The notes under the pieces were generated by a model that saw nothing but the letters and a program-made list of their open reading frames with translations, had not been told where the DNA came from and made no database searches. Of a stretch of 22,565 nucleotides of DNA, positions 11,616 to 21,370 are shown piece after piece; the stretch's first letter is position 1; each line of letters starts with the position of its first letter. The position numbers and the translations under genes were made by a program. The DNA is from Paraglomus occultum (Eukaryota > Glomeromycota > Glomeromycetes > Paraglomerales > Paraglomeraceae): assembly GCA_910592205.1 (NCBI GenBank), contig CAJVPJ010000527.1:1-22565 (forward strand), read 5' to 3'.

Positions 11616-12117
11616 TTATTAAGTCATTAATAAAATTTGCAGCCATAATGTTGGGCTTCCATAAAAGTCTATTTATCCACAAAATTATGCCCAAAACCCG
11701 ACCGCCATCAACTTCGCCGGGTGTTACATTACACGTGACAAACCTTTTTATTGCCAGTAAGGTAGCACTATTTATATCATCGATTAGTTGTCTATTCCGT
11801 CGGCTGAGAGTGCTTCTTGTTGTGATAAAATCCAATTGGGATGCTTCATTACGTTGTCCTCCTTTCAAAGAGTAAAGTAATGCCGGCAGCATCCGGACAA
11901 ATTAAAGATGTATAAGACTTGTAATGCTAACATCCATACCAATAAAATGTAAGTTGAGGTTCCCACGGGACCGACAGCGCGTAAAAGCGAATTGGTACAC
12001 GCCACCAAACTGCATTTAATCCAATCATATTTATGTCAAGATTCGCTCTCTGCAAATCGAAAAACTCCGGACTGAATTGGATTTAATATTAATAATTAAT
12101 TGGTTCCGTGCATCACG

Positions 12118-12123
12118 TTTATT
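12118..12123 (-). terminator. poly(A) signal AATAAA of kinase-like gene
   Basis: AATAAA on the minus strand, about 62 nt after the stop codon at 12186-12188, in an AT-rich context. Confidence 0.45.
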
Positions 12124-12185
12124 TGACTACTGTGGGAATATATGATAAATAGAAACATCGTCAATTAAATCATCGACTAAAATTT

Positions 12186-14668
12186 TCACGTCTCTTCTAT
12201 GACACTTGACAGATCCCCAGTAGCTAGAATATTTACACTCTTTCTCAAGGTTTCCACATCGACATGGTAAACGGTATCCCACACACTGGCATTGCTACGA
12301 TCAAGGTCGTAAACATCATACATAAGTCTCCGTGAATCTGGACGCTTGTCAGGATCAGCATCACAACACCGCTCTGCAAGTCTCTTGTACGTTTCTGGTG
12401 CCGAATCCGGCATCGACGGTCGTAGCCCACCCAAAATATCGCGTATTAGATCTGCATCAAACTGCCTACCTTGAAAAGGTGCTTCGCCGGCGGCAATCAA
12501 ATACATGATAATACCAAAAGAATAAATGTCTGATTTCACCGTGAATTTGCCAGTGTGAAAGACTTCCGGTGCAATAGAGGGTAAAGCGCTTCGAATGGTT
12601 GACTTTGATTCATGCGAATACACAGATCGTGAGAAACCAAGATCGCATATGAATGCAGTGAGCTCAGATCCGCCATGCAAACCTATGTTTCCGCCATGAA
12701 GATTACAATGCACTAATTCCTCTTGATGAACAATAGTCAGAGAATATCCAATATCCTTCAATAACTGTAATTTCATCCTCCATGTCAACCTGTTTATGTT
12801 TTGATTCAAATAGGACAATAGGTTATAATTATCACAATATTGCATGACAATTATGGGCTCTTCTGTTTCTGCGGTTTGCATCACTCCATAAATTTCAAAA
12901 AATGAGTCACAGCTAGCGCATTTGGCATGATTCCTGAGCTATTACATCACATAAATGCAGAGTCAGATTATAATTAAATATCATCCTGTTTTAATTAATG
13001 TTGTCAAAGATTGCTTACCTCGGAAATAAATAACTTTGGTGTCTGATCAAAGCACTTGAAACGTTTGAGGACAACTACTTCTGGCATATCCGCTCCTATT
13101 AAATAGTCTTTACATTTGGCAGTATAGACTGTTCCATGAACGCCTGATCCGATCTCCTTAATTGCATCAAAGTCATCATACTCCATATACTGTATATGTC
13201 TACGAGATTCTCTAACATTGCTAATTTCGCCGTTGTAAATTTCTATAAATCTGTCCAACGGCTCATATAGGTCATTGTAGAACACTAAGTAATATTCTTT
13301 AGTGGATGGCGCTTGTGTGATGCCAATAATCCAAATATTATCTGGAGTCAATATCTCTGGACGTTCCTTAATCAACTAATTGAGTAAACAAATAACGCAA
13401 TGTTACAATAATGCGCGCGATGCTGTTTAAAATTAACTGCACGATTTACGTGAAAATAATTTCACCTGATAAAAATCAAACGACTGAGCGTTCCGTCCGT
13501 CAACTACCTGTTTGAGTATCACTTTTGTCGAATCCTTTGTTTCTGGTTCTAACCAATCTGCTATGTGTGTGCATCGATGGCGTAATGATGTCATTCTTTG
13601 TACGTTTGTCAATAGAGAGTATTCGATCCACCGTATATACGAATCGTCTGTAGTCCTCACATTGCTCCACGATTCCATAATAAATGTATCCAATGACTTG
13701 TTACCTGTAGTCCAATCAAGAGGTCGCGGCGCTTTACAATGATAACAGAATGCTGGTTCCCTAGAGCATAATCGACTTGTGCACGCCAGACACAAGCCAA
13801 ACCCATTATACTCTTTTAACAGATAATACCCTGGTTTTCTGTTCGGCCTTGTATCGAATGTGAATCCGATGGTAATCCAGGCATGTTTTGCAAGAATGTC
13901 GGGATGCGCATCACATAACTAATGGATATTTATACATTACACTTAGTTGATAACTTGGCAGTTTACATGTTGTATAATTAATAGGTTTACCTCGTCATCG
14001 TACAAATCAGTTGTTGTTTCAAGTAGGATGAATTGGGCCCAACTAGTAGGTAGACCATACCACATGCGATTGCAATATTTTTCCATGCAATCAATTGGAA
14101 TCCATTCCAGATAGGCATCATTTGCAGAGTTTGTTTGTAATTGAGATTTCTTAATCAACTCATCGAGTTTCTTATTGTTACTAGTCCATCCATCGGATAA
14201 TTCTTTGTGACCGCAAATGCACCACACAGGACTGCATCGAAGTATTCCACATGTGGAGCAGAAGCCATATCGAGAATAACAATGGTAAAAGCGTTTATCA
14301 GCAACCATGTAAAATTTATCGTCATACTTGGTAAATCCATGTATCATATCATTGCGATTCTCAAGCCATGTGGAATATCGCCTAAATTGACCAACATTAT
14401 TTATATTCTTGTGTGTTGGAAGTGAGTATTTTCTAGCAAACTCACTCACAAATGTTGATGTGCATATTTCGTTGCTTCCAAGTAATAGCAACATTATCTT
14501 AATTTCATAACCAGTATAAACAGAATTTCTTTCGCGAATACCGTAATGGACGTTGTCAGTTTGACTTGACTTTACGTTTTTAATTTGCGAGTGAGGAATC
14601 CATTCAAGTCTATCATTGCTAGCAATCAAGTCGTCAATTGCTTGATTATTAGCTAATACTAACGACAT
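12186..14668 (-). CDS. multi-module kinase-like protein, probable pseudokinase
   Basis: Spliced model: exons 14668-13991, 13918-13466, 13375-13019 and 12938-12186, 746 residues; introns of 72, 90 and 80 nt, all phase 0. The last 300 residues form a TKL-like kinase domain: Gly loop GSGVHG (453-458), Lys481, helix-C Glu496, HCNLHGGN (573-580), DLG (595-597), APE (619-621) and SDIYSFG (632-638). The catalytic Asp of the HRD/HCD motif is Asn575, so phosphotransfer is doubtful, although the Mg-binding Asn580 and Asp595 remain. Before it lie three degenerate units. Each starts with an N-x-x-x-D-x-x-I helix and a W-I-P-type segment (20-27, 186-193, 320-327) followed by a kinase-like beta/helix-C remnant. 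The second and third also carry Cys clusters (137-152 and 269-287) and a W-T-x-x-N-K motif (161-166, 295-300). Cytosolic signalling or scaffolding is inferred; the substrate is unknown. Confidence 0.88.
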
Positions 14669-16061
14669 AGTTGTGAACTAACAAAATTTCGCATTTCTCG
14701 ACAACTACGTTATTTTATTGGACTAGTGATTTATTGGATTAGTGATTACTGCGGTTGGTAGAAATGAGTTGCTTTTATGCTCGTCACTTGAAAGCTCAGG
14801 TTCAAATAATGAGTTTTAAAACTCTCGTTCGTTAAGAAATAAAAATCCAATCGTCACCCACTTGGAAATAAACATCGTTAGACTTTGTCATACAACTTTT
14901 GTCAGCCAATTGCAAGTGATGACTGAATGTTCGGAAGGACAATAAATGCAAATTTTAAATTGTTATTAACGCTTTCATAATGACGGTAAATCGAGAATGA
15001 CTTAACCGAACGGCTAAACGGTCATGTTTATGCAAGGGAGGTAACGTAATCGCTAGAAATACAACAACATCGCGTTCACATCGTGTTACCTCGCACAGTC
15101 ACGTTTAATATTAAAAAAGAAAATACTATGCATAGCCTGCAAATACTGCAAACAGTTATTGTAGGATGAAAGAAATATTAACAATTCGTTTAGTAAGCTG
15201 TTGGCGATGATATCTTATCATTTTGATTCATCAGAACAGCCAATTAATATTGTACAAACGCTAAAAACTGGCAATGGACGTTGTGTATAGCAAATAAACA
15301 ACTCGCGTCATTGGCGTACAAGCCCGAATCCACATTTTTTAAAAGATGCGTGAAAACTTGGCCTGTTTACCCATAACACTTCGTACAGTATTTCTGGTCT
15401 GTTATCTTCGTCGCGGGATAACTTATAAATTTAACAGGAAATCTATCATTAAAATACTTTCTATTAAGCCCGTATAAGTGTATAACGAAAGAAAAACCAG
15501 ATTTTTGAAAAAACGTATGGCATTGAAGAATTTCTTGTAAAAATTCCCGAACTACCAAATCTCGATAGAAACGACAACCAAATTACGCACTCGCTTATAC
15601 TATCGTGATTTTATTGCAAGTCTCGAAAACGATATGATGCGTTCCGCAGCAATTGAGGGTTGTAACGTTAATCATACACTACGCGATGTTCACGGATTCA
15701 TAAAAGCGCTTTAATTCTTTTTTTTTTTTTTCGCAACAAAAAATAGTCTCTTTGAAAGACAGAGTAAGTAGTCCAGCGTAATGACTCCTTTCAGAATTAT
15801 TGCAATAAATACTATACTTGAGAATTATTTCTTATCTCGCATAGGTGATAATCTAAAGTATATTCGCAAGCCCCACGATCGACAAGTCCACACGTTTATC
15901 GGATGGTCCTCTCTCTCTTTTTCTCTTTCAACGCCTGTTACCGTTTTCTCAAAATGCGAGGTCTCCTCTGATGATTTTTAAACATAAAAGGACTAACAAT
16001 ATACGTCACTATAATTGGACAAATCCTTTATATTCTTGAAAAGCCAATGCCGTCGAACTGC
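14669..16061. other. intergenic region
   Basis: Holds the tandem CCAAT repeat upstream of the kinase-like gene (listed separately), a T homopolymer around 15718-15730 and the downstream side of the RING-UBL-TerD gene. Open frames of about 65 codons here show no domain and are within chance expectation. No RNA gene recognised. Confidence 0.55.
14715..14746 (-). promoter_or_regulatory. tandem duplicated CCAAT element upstream of kinase-like gene
   Basis: Two adjacent 16-bp units, ttattggactagtgat and ttattggattagtgat, differ at one base. On the minus strand each gives CCAATAA, about 50-75 bp before the ATG at 14668. CCAAT boxes are bound by the heterotrimeric HAP/NF-Y factor in fungi, so this may be a promoter element. 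The function is inferred from position only. Confidence 0.4.
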
Positions 16062-17392
16062 TTAAAAAAGCCCAAGAGTCTCAATTTTGCGTTCAATTGC
16101 TGTGTAATCTTTAGCATTACCGGCAGATTCTGCACCGACTTGAATGACATTCCACATCCCGTGGGCAGTGCGCGCAACACAGCACATGATGACAGCTTGT
16201 GTATTGGCTGCCTTTTTGAGTTCATATGAGCACAAATTCTTGTCTGGATGTTCTTGATCGAATAGGTGAAATTTTGGAGTCTTAAAGTGTCCGATGGTTG
16301 GGGAATCCCATGAGCTAAGGATAAAAAATAGCAATGTTACTTCGAGAGGGAGTTCATCCAGTTTGGCTGTTATCTTGTGATGGCCTATAAAATTTCAAGT
16401 CGTTGGACAAGGTCAAAAAAAAAAGTGCAACAGTGTAGGATAGACAGTCTTTCAGTGAGCCATGTTATGCATGTATGTATTTACCTCTCTTATTTGCATT
16501 ATCGATCACATCACCAGAATGCCTCATGCTTGGCGTGGCTGGATAGAAGACCGATTGATAATCATATTTTCGCCAGTATTGATTGCCAGTGTACAAGAAA
16601 CAAGTTCCATCAAGATAATCTGGATGGTTTGCGGGAAATCCCCAGTCCAAATCGAATACCAGATTTTTAACAGATTCGGCTTGTGTAATTTCATAAAGAA
16701 TCACAATCAGCTGTATGTGACTGTTGGCTCTGATACCATAATCGACAAGTTTCGTGGCCCGGTTTTCGTTGGTATAGTCCTATTGAATGTAATAAACATA
16801 AGGCCAATCGGCTATTAAAACAAAAAAGTATTTACTTATTCTACTGACCATGAGTTCAACACCATTGTAGACCAACTTTTGCTTGGCAATTTCTATACGA
16901 TTTTTTGCGTAAATCTGTTGTCGTAGAGCCAATACGGTCGAAACCACGCTGTAGTCGATTACAATTCTCTCGCCATTCAGCAAGACCACATATATGTCTC
17001 CCTTTTGAACGATTTCTTCCTTGTTGTTAGCAGCTTTCAAGTTTGCAACAAGATGTTGGCGGCCGATTTGACTGACGTCAAGCTTGAACGAAGCATCCTC
17101 CCAAGCGTCCGTCAATTGTTTGAAATCATCACGACTAACCGCAGTTTTACATTCTGGACACTCGTACTCTCCTTCCTTTTGTTTTTTTAGCAAATCAATC
17201 AGACACTAAGACATAAATAAACAGCAAAGTTATGGCGTTGATTAGCGTGTATTGCTAAACACATCACATTAGATATGCGGGATCGTTTATTACCCGGAGA
17301 CAATGAGAAGATACGTGATCACAGCGTTCGGTTAGAACAGCTGATGGGAATTCATTTGATAGTTTATCGATTTTACAGTTTGTACACTTCAT
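16062..17392 (-). CDS. RING-like / ubiquitin-like / TerD-domain fusion protein
   Basis: Spliced model: exons 17392-17294, 17205-16849, 16779-16485 and 16384-16062, 357 residues; introns of 88, 69 and 100 nt. Residues 3-52 form a RING-like zinc finger with C3, C6, C24, H26, C31, C34, C49 and C52 (H30 is a further possible ligand); the first intron cuts it between the codons for R33 and C34. Residues about 103-183 match a ubiquitin fold: LNGERIVIDY, a LRQQI helix, KQKLVYNGVEL and a last strand IQLIVIL. There is no terminal Gly-Gly, so it is an integral UBL, not a processed modifier. Residues about 190-345 resemble the TerD domain of tellurite/stress-response proteins: FDLDWGF (194-200), RHSGD (238-242), a long Leu/Phe strand and an Asp/Glu-rich end. 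An E3 ubiquitin-ligase role with TerD as the sensing or substrate-binding part is inference. It has a good start context (AAAATGA) and begins directly at the finger. Confidence 0.87.
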
Positions 17393-18435
17393 TTTGACTA
17401 TAGAAAGTGATCTTAGAGATGCCTAACTGCAACTCTCTCCATTCAGTCAAAAATTCCTTTTGAAAGTTCACACGGACTTTTCAACCGCCTCTTTATCATC
17501 CTGCCAAATATGCATAATAGTGCCTGTGTAACGGTAGATCTGCGCCAAAACATGATTCCTCGAACAATGTCATGCGAGCAGTTAATTGGATAACCAGTAC
17601 ATAAACGTGAGATCACAGAGAGTTGACATAATTAGCGCAAAGAGCAATCGTTTTGATATGCAATTGTCTTGTCAGTCGGTCGATATTATCTGACATGTAG
17701 TTGGGCGCTCGTATCATTGGTATACGGACGACAAGAAAGTCTATATAATTATTGTTTACATTGTTAATTCTGACCTTTTTTACGTACTCCTGATTTCAAT
17801 TAAATTTTGGTGTTCCCCCCCACTCCCACTGGAGGAGTTATAGTCAATGACAATAATTCTGCGAATACGGCGATGGATGATGATCTTGAAATTACACAAT
17901 TTTCTGATACTAACCATTGTTCAGCAAAGTTTCGCAATAGTATATGACGTAGAATTTGGTTGGATATCTACCGCGGACAAAATGGATAGAAAAGCATGAC
18001 CGCCATTCGCCAATTATATCCGAAAACTTTAATAACTAATAAACGTTAAGGCAACTTCCGGGAACTATGCTAAATAAGAATGTCGCATGACATGTGAATT
18101 AATTATTTCCCGACGTGTCGGGAACGTTTACCGGCTACTTGCAGAATGTCATGAATTAATGGCCTATGAATATGCACTTGCGGTATTAAATTTATTCAAA
18201 ACTTGAACATACTTCTGTTACGATCTCTCTTTTGCCCATCCACTCACCACGTTACACTAACGCCTAACAGAAATGTCCTATAAATAGGTACACGGTTTTT
18301 ATATTTTCGCATTCTAAGCAAAAAGAACAATCCCATGACATAAAACCAAAACGATATCAACTTTCCAAATCTGGCATTCTTCCTCGCATCATTGACAAGA
18401 CAAACCAAATCCCATTCCTCTGACCACTATACGTC
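17393..18435. other. divergent intergenic region
   Basis: Lies between the minus-strand RING-UBL-TerD gene and the plus-strand orphan gene, so it should contain both promoters. A TATA box for the plus-strand gene is visible at 18279-18286; none is clear for the minus-strand gene. A stretch at about 17800-17947 is open on the plus strand for roughly 50 codons around a short ATG frame, too little to call a gene. Confidence 0.5.
18279..18286 (+). promoter_or_regulatory. TATA box of orphan gene
   Basis: TATAAATA, 157 bp before the ATG at 18436. It supports the plus strand, not the overlapping antisense frame, as the transcribed one. Confidence 0.45.
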
Positions 18436-18891
18436 ATGACTGATATACAAACTCCTAGCACGCTCTGCAGCGACTCGGATGATGAAGGATACGAAGAGTC
18501 AACATTGAGGTTCCCTATACTTGACTTTTCCAAACTTCCACACCGTAACTTTAGTCTACCGCCTCGGATACTTGAAAAGCCGCTTGAATTTCCAAAACCC
18601 GATTTTGATAATTTGCCGAGTAGAGAATTCATGTTACCGAGAGAGTTGAGGATACGGGTAGGCTTGGCCGTGGCCGTGGATATATGCGAGAACGCAGAAG
18701 AGAACGTCTGTGAAAAGAAGACACGGATATCGAAACATGGTGATTTTGGAAAACGGATGCGACATCTGAGGAACGGCGAAATGGAATTTACTTTGACAGG
18801 ATTGTTTGAAAACCTTAGTGGGATGGCGAAAATCATCAAAACACCATTACGGAGTGGTTTTGGTAAAAGATGTGCAGAAATTTTCAACTAA
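18436..18891 (+). CDS. orphan protein with internal 26-residue repeat
   Basis: Intronless frame of 151 residues; no family recognised. The N-terminus is acidic and Ser-rich (SDSDDEGYEE, 12-21), like a disordered or phosphorylated region. Residues 26-45 and 52-71 are two copies of the pattern F-P-x2-D-F-x2-L-P-x-R-x-F-x-L-P spaced 26 residues apart. The C-terminal half is basic (KKTR, GKRMRH, GFGKRC) with a short hydrophobic helix possible at 73-82. There is no signal peptide or obvious membrane anchor. A longer frame (176 codons, 18357-18887) runs antisense, but it lacks upstream promoter signs and has Ser/Phe-rich shadow composition. The charge pattern, the repeat and the upstream TATA box favour the plus strand. 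Function unknown; the mix suggests a small regulatory or binding protein, which is inference. Confidence 0.6.
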   Translation: MTDIQTPSTLCSDSDDEGYEESTLRFPILDFSKLPHRNFSLPPRILEKPLEFPKPDFDNLPSREFMLPRELRIRVGLAVAVDICENAEENVCEKKTRISKHGDFGKRMRHLRNGEMEFTLTGLFENLSGMAKIIKTPLRSGFGKRCAEIFN

Positions 18892-19985
18892 ACTGATGTG
18901 GTAAATGATATTAATATATGTTCACAATGCGATATGAGATTTTGCGTTTATATTTACTGAAAATTTGCTTCTTCTTCTTCTTCTTCTTCTTTTTCGTTAT
19001 TTGACGCGTGGGGCTGCTGAAAAGTAATGCAAACATTTTCTTTTATTTCCAAATTGATGTTACAACATTGTAATAAACTATTTCATCCAAGGCAGTGACC
19101 CATCTCTTCCTACGCCAATCCTCGACGATCTATGGTACTCTTCTTTTGAAATACACTTGAAGTGATTGACTAAACAGAGTCGAGCGAGATTTTCAATCTA
19201 TTATACTTTTTTATTCTCCAAGTACTTTTTTGATTCTAGGGAACCAAATCTGTTACATTTTGTAACGAGGTCTGCCCGGTTTCAAAAGATTTTGCTCTCC
19301 GACTGATTTCCCCACCGGTATGCTTTACGGACATCTACAGATTAATTTGTTTCCTTACCAGTATTCAGAAGGTAAAGCAAACAGAATTTCCCGTGTATTT
19401 CCCTAATGCTGATAACAACGGCTGCTGACAAAAGATTTCTCTATTCCCAGCCTAGTAGTGCCAGCTCGAGGTGGGGGAAACTATCGCTGCAAAAAGCAAT
19501 CTTTAGCGGCAGCGTCCACGGGATGAGCCTTGGCGGATTGAGTGTAAATATTTTAAACGTTTGCAGTTGTATTTCTTAATCATTCTATTAACACAATTAA
19601 GTTCGTAATATTGTATCTTGATTTGCGTGGGGGATAGGTGCTTCGGTTAATTGTGCTGTTACGTCAATTAGTCCTGTTGTTCCTTTAGGGTTTTGTAAAC
19701 ACTGGCATAGAGTTAAAGTAAACAAAAATCGCAACATCAAGTAAATGCTGTAGTAATTAATTAAAGGAGATAAATTTGAGTACTTGTTACGTTTTAGAGA
19801 GAAAGTTTCAATATATGCTAATTAGTAAATATATCCCAACTGCGGCTATTGAGATGCCGCAAACCCAATGCATTCCATCGCTTTCACAGGCGAAAGCGAA
19901 AAATTGTTCTGATCTAATATGTACCAACCGTCCTATATATGATAAACAAAATCCTATCAAAACAAACTAACTACCAAAATTAATA
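18892..19985. other. intergenic region with CTT microsatellite
   Basis: Convergent spacer between the orphan gene and the exopolyphosphatase gene. It contains a (CTT)8 microsatellite and a locally G/C-richer patch at about 19440-19550 with no open frame of note on either strand. I found no tRNA or snoRNA signature I could defend there. Confidence 0.5.
18968..18991 (+). repeat. (CTT)8 microsatellite
   Basis: Eight perfect CTT units followed by a short T run, about 75 bp after the stop codon of the orphan gene. A simple sequence repeat, likely variable in length between isolates. Confidence 0.9.
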
Positions 19986-21370
19986 TCAATCTCGATTTAC
20001 CATCGATCTCAGTATGGTCTCTACTAATGGATAAATTTGTTTTCGTGACATTACAACGTTCTCCTGATTATAAAAAGCATTATGCTTATATTTTCCATTG
20101 TTCACCAAACGTAATTCAGAATCCTTCAATTTTTCTACAAGTTGTTTCCTATCGATCTTCTCACCAACAGGCCATATTACCAATTCACGTTGAAATCCAT
20201 ATTCTGGATGATCGTAGAGGGTTGCTACGAGCAACAAATCAAGTTTGTTACGTTCGGCATATTTGTCGAACGATTCGGTAACTTTCTCAAGAGTCCGTGC
20301 TTCAGTCCAAGAGTTGAGATCCCAAGTCACGGCAGATATGCCAAGCTGCAATGACGCGATTTCCCATTGCTTGTAATCTTTACGGAGGAGATCGAAATCC
20401 GATAGGTGACTCACGTCAAACCGAGCCTTCTGGATACCATGATAGTCTGATATAATCTCGAGTAAAAACTTGGCAGCGCTCAAGTCTTCAGGCTTGGTTT
20501 TGCCTTTACTCTCATCAAGCGATATAGTGTCGACTAAAATCGGTGCCAATAGAAGCTTGGGTAATTTCGCAAGAGTCTTTTTCTGATCGTCAGTAGCCTT
20601 TGTCCAAAGATCTTTGAATTCGAGTGTGACTAATGAGCAAGCTGAGCCGACAAGTTTTATGTTCCGGTATTCACCAGTTACTGAGTATAGGTTTTCATCC
20701 TTATGATGATCTATTATTCTATAGACTTTTCCTTCCACATCTTTCCATCGACTCATCAATTGATTGTGATCCACAAGCACTATTTTGCTATCATCATACT
20801 TTTTTAACACCTTTTTAACTTTCTCAAAATCGTCTAGGTATATTAGGTTATTCTGATTTAGGCCGCTTTCTTTCAACGCGTAAACACATTCTTGCCGAAG
20901 TTTAAGTTCAGATTTTGATATCTGAACCAGCGGGATACAAATCTTATTCACGAGTATGTTAGTCAGTACAGCGTAAGCTGTTGCAGAGATTATAGAGTCG
21001 AGATCTGTTGCATAAGGCCGGTTGAGAATTACGTCTTGTTGACATTTGCAAACTGAAACAGTGATTTGTTATTTTTTTCTTACTCACCGGCAGATTCATT
21101 GCCCATTACAACTTCGAGTGACGGTAACGCGCCTTTTGAAGATTTGACGCTTGCTTGATCAAGGACGTTAAGCAATCCGAGGAAATTATATGGATCTTGC
21201 CACTTAATATTGCTGGCATCTTTACTACGACCTGAAAATTTCATAACAGACTTCATTCGGATTGATAACTGTCTCCTCGTTTTATTAACGTCCATTATCC
21301 TTCTATTATTTCTTTGTTGCTGTTGATTCTCTGGAGTTTGTCTTTCGGCTCTTGCAGGGTTTTCTGTCAT
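19986..21370 (-). CDS. PPX1: exopolyphosphatase, DHH/DHHA2 family (Ppx1 type)
   Basis: Releases orthophosphate from the ends of inorganic polyphosphate, using Mn or Mg. Two exons, 21370-21088 and 21004-19986, joined over an 83-nt intron, give 433 residues; the junction rebuilds the first metal motif ESADLDSIIS (A94/D95). The DHH-family metal ligands are visible: D95 and D97, D173 in VLVDHN, D193-H194-H195 in the IIDHHK signature, and D253 in PILVDT. The DHHA2 C-terminal domain follows, with the RKDYK motif at 301-305 and a terminal MSRKQIYP segment. Yeast Ppx1 is about 397 residues; here a Gln/Arg-rich N-terminal extension accounts for the excess. A TATA box only 13-20 bp before this ATG suggests that Met26 (21293-21295) could be the real start (408 residues). 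Cytosolic or mitochondrial matrix location as in yeast is inferred. In mycorrhizal fungi polyphosphate is the main phosphate carrier, so this enzyme would matter for phosphate release. Confidence 0.93.

Larger units (their letters stand above)
8798..12185. other. gene-poor 3.4-kb region
   Basis: No intact gene recognised. It contains a probable decayed coding stretch (9955-10470), a palindromic repeat cluster (11561-11615) and an area at 11551-11892 open on both strands at once. The rest is AT-rich with A/T homopolymer tracts, particularly 10380-11350. Confidence 0.55.

Noticed and set aside
16377-16818. Plus-strand open frames of 97 and 118 codons
   Set aside because: They lie antisense to the UBL and TerD exons and an intron of the minus-strand gene and show no domain.
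17800-17947. Roughly 50-codon open stretch including a short ATG frame
   Set aside because: Too short, no homology recognised, no convincing splice partner on either side.
18357-18887. 176-codon minus-strand open frame, longer than the sense gene
   Set aside because: It is antisense to the 151-residue plus-strand frame that has an upstream TATA box, an acidic/basic charge layout and an internal repeat; the antisense product is Ser/Phe/Leu-rich as expected of a shadow frame.
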